This document shows, one piece after another, positions 34,117-41,248 of a stretch of DNA of 41,248 bases (positions within the stretch are counted from its first letter, which is position 1; every line of letters starts with the position of its first letter). A model generated the notes under the pieces. The model made no database searches. It was given only the letters and a program-made list of their open reading frames with translations, and was not told the DNA's origin. The stretch is from an uncultured Muriicola sp. GTDB taxonomy: Bacteria > Bacteroidota > Bacteroidia > Flavobacteriales > Flavobacteriaceae. The translations under genes were made by a program, and so were the position numbers. Location: the NCBI RefSeq assembly GCF_947258935.1, contig NZ_CAMYKH010000011.1, forward strand, positions 1 to 41,248, given 5' to 3'.

Positions 34117-34971
34117 TTATTTTGGGAGGGTAAATGTATAGAGATTTCCACCGGTATTGTGATTTCTCTCATCCGAAAGTAGCATTGTGGAATTGTCTTT
34201 AAAACAAAGCGCTTCTAATTGAGTCCGTACCCCCAGATCTATAAATTGTACCGTTCCTTTCGAAAAATTGGGCAGGTCAAATTTTGTGATCAACCAAAGT
34301 GAACCATAACCTAAAAGCACGATCTTCTTCTTATCTGGAGAAATGGCAGCGGAAGTAATTTGGCAGGTAGTAAACTTATTACAGGTTTTAAAAGTTCCCA
34401 CAAGTTTGGCATCATAATTACCTGCTTTAGCGGGAACAGTATAAATTAGTGCCTCGCCATAGAATGGGTTGCTTCTGTCCTTGGTAATAAGATAAAGTAC
34501 ATCATCGAGATGGAAAAAGGCCTCTGTATCATACTTCCTTTGTGAGGGAATAGGAGGATACTCTTTTTGTTCAGGAAATTTAAAATTGATTTTTTCTGCC
34601 TCTATTTTATCTCCGGGCTCTATCGTAGGATTTGGTATCTTATAGATCACCAGATCTTTTCTGTTATTGTCATTATTCCCAAAATCGCCTATATAGAGAT
34701 TACCCTTGTCATCTTTAGTAAGATCTTCCCAATCGTCATTCTTGGCATTTTTTACTTTGAATTCTCTTAGTCGCGCTCCCTTAGTGCTCACTTCATATAT
34801 CACATCATCATTCCCATTGTCTTCTATAAGCCAGATCTTATCATTTTCTAGAGTAGTAATACCAGAATTTTCATTGAATTTATTTGGTAGATCACAAACA
34901 AAGTTGAGTTGTCCATGTTGCGCACAACCGGTGCTTAAAACGCAAAGAAAAAAAGATAGAAAAAGTTTCAC
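34117..34971 (-). CDS. Beta-propeller-like lipoprotein
   Basis: Function unknown. A lipoprotein signal ends at C16 (CVLSTGC). The rest (284 residues in all) has repeating beta-propeller-like blades with motifs such as ENDKIWLIEDNGNDDVIYEV, KGNLYIGDFGNNDNNR and KIVLLGYGSLWLI. They resemble SdiA-regulated or NHL-like periplasmic proteins. It is the last gene of the minus-strand operon, 2 bp after the GyrI-like gene. No catalytic residues can be assigned. Confidence 0.75.
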   Translation of the reverse strand: MKLFLSFFLCVLSTGCAQHGQLNFVCDLPNKFNENSGITTLENDKIWLIEDNGNDDVIYEVSTKGARLREFKVKNAKNDDWEDLTKDDKGNLYIGDFGNNDNNRKDLVIYKIPNPTIEPGDKIEAEKINFKFPEQKEYPPIPSQRKYDTEAFFHLDDVLYLITKDRSNPFYGEALIYTVPAKAGNYDAKLVGTFKTCNKFTTCQITSAAISPDKKKIVLLGYGSLWLITKFDLPNFSKGTVQFIDLGVRTQLEALCFKDNSTMLLSDERNHNTGGNLYTFTLPK

Positions 34972-34973
34972 TT

Positions 34974-35864
34974 CTATTTAGATAATGGCATATAGACTTC
35001 CGCCTTCCAGGTAATTTCATTTACTCCCATATTGGGATTGCTATAAAATATTTCGATCGGTAATCCTGTAACTTCAATGTTATTCTTTTCAGCATAATCT
35101 AATAAGGCATACCAGGCCCTGTCTGATGTTATATAATTCCCATTATATATAGCTTTTAGAGCTTTCTGTTGTGTTCTTATGCCGTATTTTAAGTCTGGGT
35201 GCTTGGGCAGGCTATCATTCTTGATAATAGGATAACAAAACTTAAATTCCAAACTGTCATTTGCCATGTTCCATCGTGTAATTTCAATAAATGGCTTGCC
35301 ATTTAATTCCACACCATTATTTACCAAATAAGGGTCGAGCAAGGGGAAATCTCGCATCATACCACCGGCTTTCTCAAACTGTGTGGTCTTGTTACTTACA
35401 TAGGCATAATACGTAGAATCTATTTCTCCTTCCCCAACTACTTTTATCTTGATATTTTTCAGATCTTCTGCCAGGAGTTCCCCAAATTCTATTAGTGTTT
35501 TTTTGGTTCGCTTTTCAAAATCGGTATCAAAGAATGGGATCTTAATTTTATTAATAAGCGAATGAGCACTATCCTTTGTAAAAATCTTGATCTTTGAAAT
35601 GGAGTCATTAACTTCGCTAATGTCCCAGTCATAAATATGGGTCGAATCACTAAAATATAGTGTTTGTGACAAATGCTCCAGATCTTCATTAAATGTTAAT
35701 TCTGAGTTTTCCAGGCTGGTATTCCATAGCTTAATGGTTTGATTAATAGTGCCGGTATTTGCCTTTACCTGCATGGTTACCAAATAATCATAAGGGTATA
35801 CAAATACATACCAAACTATCCCTCCTAGAATTAGGAATAAGATTAGAATACTAACTTTCTTCAT
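34974..35864 (-). CDS. Membrane-anchored SRPBCC/GyrI-like domain protein
   Basis: This is a 296-residue protein with an N-terminal transmembrane anchor (about residues 5-24). Residues 25-150 look like a degenerate SRPBCC (polyketide cyclase-like) domain. The C-terminal half is a GyrI-like effector-binding domain, recognisable in KALKAIYNGNYITSDRAWYA, YAEKNNIEVTGLPIEIFYSN and the ending VYMPLSK. GyrI-like domains bind small hydrophobic ligands. The gene lies 4 bp after the haloperoxidase-like gene in the operon. Its role is unknown. Confidence 0.8.
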   Translation of the reverse strand: MKKVSILILFLILGGIVWYVFVYPYDYLVTMQVKANTGTINQTIKLWNTSLENSELTFNEDLEHLSQTLYFSDSTHIYDWDISEVNDSISKIKIFTKDSAHSLINKIKIPFFDTDFEKRTKKTLIEFGELLAEDLKNIKIKVVGEGEIDSTYYAYVSNKTTQFEKAGGMMRDFPLLDPYLVNNGVELNGKPFIEITRWNMANDSLEFKFCYPIIKNDSLPKHPDLKYGIRTQQKALKAIYNGNYITSDRAWYALLDYAEKNNIEVTGLPIEIFYSNPNMGVNEITWKAEVYMPLSK

Positions 35865-35868
35865 AAAT

Positions 35869-37215
35869 TTATTGGGTTTGCGCCAAACGCGATTTATTTT
35901 CCATGGTAAGATTATTTACCACAAAAGAACCTATATCTCTTCCTTGTTTAACTCCAATTTCTACCGCAGCACGGTAATGGATCCCTCCATACATTCTGCT
36001 GATAGCAGCCTCGTCAGCAGCTTCTCTGAAAGAAGAGAATGTTCTTACAGGAAGACCATAGGGCAATTCGGTATCGTCCTTAAAGGTAAAATTTTCTCCA
36101 AAAACATCGGTGAGTACTGTAGAAGCGGCTCCTGAAACAACACTGTGACCACTTGTATATTCCGGGAAGGGTGGGGTTTGAAGTACAGGCTTCCAATTCT
36201 CATCAATATGCTCATTGATCAGCGTTTCGGGCCTAATAAGGTTGCTTCGGTATTTTTCATCCCAGCAGCTAATAAAGGCATCTGCGATAGCCATGGAAGT
36301 CTTGGTATAGGCGTAGACGGTCTTATCAAAATCACTGTCTGATTGCTTACAGGCTATCTTAGTAATACCTATCCAATGAGCCCCGGGTGTAATTTTTTTT
36401 GTTGCAAACATTAAATGCCCCCTCGTCACAGAAACATAAGGATTGCAATCCCAAAATTTAGCAATTATAACTTCTTCAGAAGTATCGCCTTCGGCTGTCA
36501 TTTTCTGACTAATATCATAAACCTCCTGTACTTCTTTATAAAAATCAGTGCCTTCTTCCATAGAAAAAGGAGGGGGTGGAACTGGCTTAAATTGATCTGC
36601 CGTTTTTATAACAAAGGGCCTTATTTTACTCCAATGGGGTTCAATACCAGCCATATAAGAAGGAGGAGTGGGTTGCCATCGCGAAACTTCATCAGTATTC
36701 ACCGTAAATTTGGGCATGGTCCTGGTTTGCTTATAATTGTCCTTATCCATCCAGGCGCCTATATGATCTGCCACTTGAAGGCCGTACTCTTTTGATGCCT
36801 TAAATTCATCTTCATTTTGAGAAGCCCAAATTGTATATAAGCTATCCCGGAAAACCTCCATTTTGTTTTCACTAAAAATTAAGCGTCTGCTAAGATCCAT
36901 GTGAGCAATTAGTGCAGCCAATGCATTATTAACCGGTTTGGAGGCATCCGGAGAAGGAATGGGGGTTAATTCATGTATCTGCCCAACCAAAGAGGTAAAC
37001 CTGTCATTATTAAGACTTATGATCTCATATGCTGCAATATTGGGATAGGCGTAAATTCGACTCGCCACAGGGGGAGAAAAGATATCATGGATCATGATCT
37101 CGGTTACTTTGTCAATTGAACTATGCAGTTGCTGGGGAGTAACAACTATAGGTGTTTCTTCTTTTTGACAGCTGAGGATCACCAAAACCAGTAATAAGAA
37201 GTAATACTTCATCAT
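35869..37215 (-). CDS. Vanadium-dependent haloperoxidase family lipoprotein (PAP2-like)
   Basis: This is an exported lipoprotein of 448 residues with lipid-attachment C16 (VILSC). The vanadate/phosphate site is complete: K321 and R328 (KYRSNLIRP), S355-G-H357 (EYTSGHS), R407 and H413 (SRMYGGIHYR). Vanadium haloperoxidases and PAP2 acid phosphatases share this site, so halide oxidation and phosphatase activity cannot be told apart by motif alone. Bacteroidota members are common beside VCBS/CRTAC1 genes, as here. The start overlaps the stop of the upstream broken VCBS gene by 4 bp. Confidence 0.87.
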   Translation of the reverse strand: MMKYYFLLLVLVILSCQKEETPIVVTPQQLHSSIDKVTEIMIHDIFSPPVASRIYAYPNIAAYEIISLNNDRFTSLVGQIHELTPIPSPDASKPVNNALAALIAHMDLSRRLIFSENKMEVFRDSLYTIWASQNEDEFKASKEYGLQVADHIGAWMDKDNYKQTRTMPKFTVNTDEVSRWQPTPPSYMAGIEPHWSKIRPFVIKTADQFKPVPPPPFSMEEGTDFYKEVQEVYDISQKMTAEGDTSEEVIIAKFWDCNPYVSVTRGHLMFATKKITPGAHWIGITKIACKQSDSDFDKTVYAYTKTSMAIADAFISCWDEKYRSNLIRPETLINEHIDENWKPVLQTPPFPEYTSGHSVVSGAASTVLTDVFGENFTFKDDTELPYGLPVRTFSSFREAADEAAISRMYGGIHYRAAVEIGVKQGRDIGSFVVNNLTMENKSRLAQTQ

Positions 37216-39365
37216 TTGTTTTTTTTATTTACTATTTGGTATAGTTGAACTTTCTCGTTGTTATAAGTTGCCAATAAATAGGGTTGGTTGTGTATAGTAA
37301 GGATATTGAGATGTCTGATGGATCTTTGCGCAAGATCTAATCCCAATTGGTCGCCCAAAATTACATTATTTTTCCCTTTTATCATAGCCCCGGCAAACGC
37401 TCCCAGTCTGCCATGATAGGGTTTCACTCCAAAATAATTCCCGGCTGCCAACACTTCTTCTGTTCCGTCACCATCAAAATCATACTTTGTAAAAGCCATT
37501 ATTGGCGCAACTTGTAATTGCCTGGAAAAAGGAACAAATTTAAATTTGCCTTGCTTATTTTCAAGGTATCCTGATCGCAATTCGTTTACATACAATTCTC
37601 TAGCTTCCTTTAGTTGATTCCTTTCAAATATATCTTCAATGGGTTTTCCGGCAAAGTCCTTATAGGCAGTAAACTTCTTTCGTAAGCTTACCAATTGGTC
37701 TGCAAGCCCTTTTAATCCTTCAATAGGATAGTATTGGCCATTTTTTTCTGTAACCACAATGGTTTCTGTACTACCATTCTGATCAAAATCTGCATAGTAC
37801 ATTTTCATGGGGGCATTTTCAGATGCTTTAAACTTAGTATTTAATCCCCAGTTTCCAAGTAAATAATCCATATCCCCGTCCTGATCTATATCATAGGCCA
37901 CAAGGCATTCCCAAAGACCATTGATTGCGTTCTCTAAAACATTTTCTTTAATAAATTTTCCTTTTACATTTTTAAAGAAAACAGGCGACATCCATTCGCC
38001 TACAACGATCAGATCTGGTGTTCCATCACCGTTATAATCATCCCAAATGGCATCGGTCAGCATCCCAAGATTGGTGAAGTTCTCGTTCTCAATACGCTCA
38101 AAAATTCCGTTAGTATTCCTTAAAATGTATGATTCAGGATTCTTGCCAAAGTCATTTGTGATCATTTGATTCCCAACAAACAGGTCTAAGTCCCCGTCCA
38201 TGTCGTAATCTGAGGTGGCAAGGACAGATGCATTCTGAAAAGTCGCAGCTAGATCCTGTTTAATAAAGGTAGAATCGGTTTTCAGGTAATAGGCATCCAG
38301 CAACGGAGGCATCTGGTTAAAGAAGTCGGCTCCACCAGTACCTATGAACAAGTCATTCTTACCGTCTTTATTAAAATCTGCAATGACAGATACCACATCT
38401 TCAGTAATAGAATCATTGGTAACTTCCGGAAACAATGATTCTTGATATCCGTCAGATGTTTGAATATAGAAAGTGGATGGTTTAAACTTGGAACTCCCAA
38501 AGAACAGATCATCTTCACCATCACCGTTAATATCTCCCACCGCCAGCGCCGGACCCCGATCTGATACTTCATAGGGAATCAGCTTTTGACGGTTGAAATC
38601 AACATAGGGATCTTCCTGATGCACAAATTGTATCCCCATATTGTCATCAACTTTTTTAAAGAGTATTGTTTTATTACTCTTCAACCATGGATAAGCGAAT
38701 GGCAAATTATCCTGAGGGTACACAACAAGGGTTTGATTTACGGCTACATTTTTTAAGACCTGTGTTGTATTATCTGGCCAAAGGATCCTTAAGGAATCTA
38801 CTTTCGTATGAGATCCATAACCCAAATGAATGATAGGCTCTGAGGAGGCCTGAAAACCTCTTACCGTGTACATTTCCTTAAACTGAAGAACTCCCTGGTG
38901 ATAGGATAGTATTTTGGTCCCAATCCCCAATGAATTCTTTCCCGGATAGTTGAGCTTAATTTTTAAAAAATTAGCTTCGGTATTGGTCTGGTTTATATAG
39001 AGGGTAGCCGGACTATTAATATTGTTCGTCACAAGATCGAGATCTCCGTCATTATCTAAGTCGCCCAATGCAGTAGCACCAGATACCAGGGTATCTCTAT
39101 CAATCCAATCCGCAGATCGGTCTACAAAATTCAAACTATCCGTTCCTTGAAAAATATAGTTGTGAATTGCACCCGAAGGCATCATATCTAGTGCTTGTTG
39201 GTCTACTAATTTGGTATTGTTAAGTTTCTTTTTTATTTGGTCATCAGATGCATAATTGATAAAATCCAGATCGTTGGGTCGTTTTGGTATTCCGTTTGAA
39301 ATAAAAATATCTTGTTCTCCATCTTCATCGAAATCGGCAAATAGTGCACTCCAACTCCAGTCAGA
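37212..39365 (-). pseudogene. VCBS/CRTAC1-like repeat protein, 3' fragment of a broken gene
   Basis: This is the C-terminal two thirds of an extracellular FG-GAP/VCBS repeat protein. The frame is open from about 39365, with SDWSWSALFADFDEDGEQDI, through VNQTLVVYP (an ASPIC/UnbV-like region) to the stop at 37212. Many DxDxDGxxD calcium-binding repeats are visible, such as DLDNDGDLDLV, DINGDGEDDLF and DYDMDGDLDLF. The first internal ATG is at 39185, so a gene finder may call a 657-residue protein there. It continues the 5' fragment in another frame. Family members usually have about 20 residues between YHYQF and DWSW; here they are missing, implying a frameshifting deletion near 39364-39368 or an assembly error. 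Confidence 0.75.
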
Positions 39366-40396
39366 AACTGGTAGTGGTACCCGTATTGATTGATCCTCAT
39401 CTTTTGGATCTGAAGATCGTCATCTCCCTCTGAGGATTTTAGTACGGTCTCGTCCTCGGGAAGCATATCTAGTGATAGAATGTCTGGCCATCCGTCATGA
39501 TTTACATCCGCCACATCGTTCCCCATAGAAAACCTGGTGCTATGTCCAAAATAGGTCTTTAAGCTTTCGGTAAAAGTACCATCTCCGTTGTTTAAATAGT
39601 AGTAATCATCTTCATGAAAGTCGTTCCCCACATAAATATCCGGATATCCATCCTGATTAAAATCGCTAATGGCCACTCCTAGGCCATACCCATTGATCCC
39701 TCCGTAGATGCCTGCTTCTTCGCTCACCTCTACAAAAGAATCCCCATCGTTCCGTAAAAGCTTGTCCCCGGTCTGGAAATCTCTTTTATACCGAAGATCA
39801 GCTTTGCCAAAAGATTCCTGGGTATGAACTGCGTGATTTAGGAGATAAAGATCAAGGTCCCCGTCCAGGTCAAAGTCAAGAAATGCCGCATTAGAACTAT
39901 AGGTGTCAAAATCCAGGCCGTATTGTGCTGCACTTTCTGTAAATGTTTGGTCTCCATTATTAATAAAAAGTTCATTATAGCCGTTAAAACCATTGATGCC
40001 GACTACGGCACAGACATAGATATCCAATAATCCATCCCCATTTACATCTCCCATCACCGTCCCTGTATTCCAGGTACTATTCCCTGCTACACCGGCTTTC
40101 TCGGTAATATCCTCAAAATTGAGATTGCCTTTATTTAGATAGAGTTTGTTCTTTACCTGATTTCCGGATAAATAAATGTCTGGTAAGTCATCCCCGTTAA
40201 TATCACCAATGGCCACTCCCCCTCCATTGTAAAAGTAGAGATAGTCCAGAATATTAAGCTCATTGGTTTCGGTAAGGGAGTTGTTAAATTCAATACCTGT
40301 TTCATCTGGACTGGGATTTGTAAACAGATCACCTCCAGCTTTGCCTCACCCAAATAGCAGCATCAATACACCAATAAATGAAATAATTTTAGTCAT
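39233..40396 (-). pseudogene. VCBS/CRTAC1-like lipoprotein, 5' fragment with a stop codon in its signal peptide
   Basis: From ATG 40396 the frame reads MTKIISFIGVLMLLFG and then TGA (40346-40348), exactly where a lipobox cysteine (TGC) is expected. It then continues in the same frame as GKAGGDLFTNPSPDETGIEF and through FG-GAP repeats (VAIGDINGDDLPDIYLSGN, DFDLDGDLDLYL, DFNQDGYPDIYVGNDF). After QKMRINQYGYHYQF it runs out of frame to a stop at 39233, while the family sequence resumes in another frame. Restart at a GTG near 40216 would lack the export signal. The gene begins 4 bp past the upstream VCBS gene. Two independent lesions suggest a decaying gene, unless they are sequencing errors. Confidence 0.75.
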
Positions 40397-41248
40397 TAAG
40401 CCTGTAGATCTTTGGTTGTGCATCATTCAATGCTGCAATGACAAATTTATTGCCGTTACGATCTTTGAATTTTTTTAAGTGTTTGATCTCCTCTTTGATA
40501 AAAAATCCACTTTTGGAATAGTCCTCCCATTGGTAATTCAACTCTTTATTCCCCAAAAGAACATTGCCATAATTGGCATCTAATCTGGAATATTGGGGCT
40601 TGAATTCAAAATTGTTCCCTCCCATGATAAGGTCTATGTATCCATCATTATTAATATCAGTGCAGGCTATTCCGCAAATACATGAGAGTTGTACCCTTGG
40701 GGGTAGTATCTTAATGCTGAATTTACCACCACCTTCATTAATGGCTATGATTGATTCTGCGATACCCGATTTTTTCATGATAGAATTATCGAATACTTCG
40801 GCAGGCCATAATTCATTAATGGTCTTTTTTGCATATTCTGAGGCCTTTAAATTCTGCTTTTTAAGAGAAACTATTTGATTCGTTAGTTCCTTCTTTTGAT
40901 GCAGGGGGTAGTCCTTCCCATTTTCATTGAGCGTTACGATCTGCTCAATGGTGCCATTGCCATCAAAATCATTGATCCACATTTTCATGGGATTTTTCAA
41001 GGTGGGTTTATAGTGCAAATTGGCACCTTGATTGCCTAATACAAGATCGAGGTCGCCATCATTGTCCAGGTCTGCCGCCTCCACCACATTCCAGAGACCA
41101 TCCAGGCTATCTAGTGAAGAGGGCATTTTAGCCAAACGTCTTCCGGAATTTCTATAAATTTTAGGGGTTCCCCATTCGGAAACCGTAACCAGATCTTTTT
41201 TATCATCACCATTCATATCGGCCCAGACCGCACCGAACGCATGCGTGC
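40389..41248 (-). CDS. VCBS/CRTAC1-like repeat protein (partial, C-terminus only)
   Basis: The frame is open from the window edge (GAVWADMNGDDKKDLVTVSE) to the stop at 40389, so only the last 285 or so residues are present. Asp-rich FG-GAP-type repeats are visible: DLDNDGDLDLVLGNQG, DFDGNGTIEQIV and DINNDGYIDLIMGGN. The sequence parallels the C-terminal region of the broken gene that follows 4 bp later (for example QGANLHYKPTLKNPMKMWIN against GLNTKFKASENAPMKMYYA), so the two are tandem paralogues. Such proteins are usually secreted or surface lipoproteins. The start lies outside the window. Confidence 0.85.
   Translation of the reverse strand, partial: THAFGAVWADMNGDDKKDLVTVSEWGTPKIYRNSGRRLAKMPSSLDSLDGLWNVVEAADLDNDGDLDLVLGNQGANLHYKPTLKNPMKMWINDFDGNGTIEQIVTLNENGKDYPLHQKKELTNQIVSLKKQNLKASEYAKKTINELWPAEVFDNSIMKKSGIAESIIAINEGGGKFSIKILPPRVQLSCICGIACTDINNDGYIDLIMGGNNFEFKPQYSRLDANYGNVLLGNKELNYQWEDYSKSGFFIKEEIKHLKKFKDRNGNKFVIAALNDAQPKIYRLND

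Overview
The window reads as chromosome of a Bacteroidota bacterium, most likely a marine member of the Flavobacteriaceae. The evidence is AT-rich DNA, a near absence of Shine-Dalgarno sequences, TAnnTTTG-type -7 promoter elements, and typical families such as TonB energy transducers, VCBS/ASPIC-type lipoproteins, GyrI-like and DoxX proteins. No tRNA, rRNA, CRISPR array, insertion sequence or prophage was seen.

Region 1 (1-15.9 kb) is energy metabolism built around ferredoxin. On the minus strand one compact unit runs korA-korB-nuoA-B-C-D-H-I-J-K-L-M-N, with gaps of 1-18 bp or short overlaps. The NADH-oxidising subunits NuoE, NuoF and NuoG are absent: nuoD and nuoH are 10 bp apart. The unit therefore encodes an 11-subunit complex I behind a two-subunit 2-oxoacid:ferredoxin oxidoreductase. 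Divergent from korA are a dicluster ferredoxin and then nifJ, a pyruvate:ferredoxin oxidoreductase. The simplest reading is 2-oxoglutarate or pyruvate to ferredoxin to complex I to quinone, with no NADH step.

Four FNR/CRP-like palindromes (TGA-N6-TCA) lie in this region and further downstream. Five promoters have a -7-like element starting exactly 29.5 bp from the palindrome centre: korA and ferredoxin share one site from opposite sides, and nifJ, the doxX-like gene and a tonB-like gene have one each. This is the geometry of a class II activator and suggests a redox or oxygen regulon.

Region 2 (15.9-25.7 kb) holds a HEPN-like protein and a secreted duplicated alpha/beta-barrel protein. Next is a minus-strand four-gene cluster (GntP permease, RidA, D-serine dehydratase/D-threonine aldolase-like enzyme, M19 dipeptidase) that looks like D-amino-acid uptake and catabolism. 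A divergent exported class V aminotransferase follows, then DoxX plus a Tat-exported Gfo/Idh/MocA oxidoreductase, then a TonB protein.

Region 3 (25.7-34.1 kb) has a cytoplasmic metallophosphoesterase, a 791-residue GAF protein, an HD-domain protein with a Pycsar-effector-like membrane tail, and a very large outer-membrane protein. The last joins a phosphoesterase, a stretch with kinase-like (HipA/FAM20-like) motifs and a BamA-type barrel.

Region 4 (34.1-41.2 kb) is a minus-strand operon of exported proteins: two consecutive VCBS/CRTAC1 genes, a vanadium-haloperoxidase-type lipoprotein, a GyrI-like membrane protein and a beta-propeller lipoprotein. The first VCBS gene is cut by the window edge. 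The second is broken twice, by a stop codon at its lipobox cysteine position and by a frameshifting deletion.
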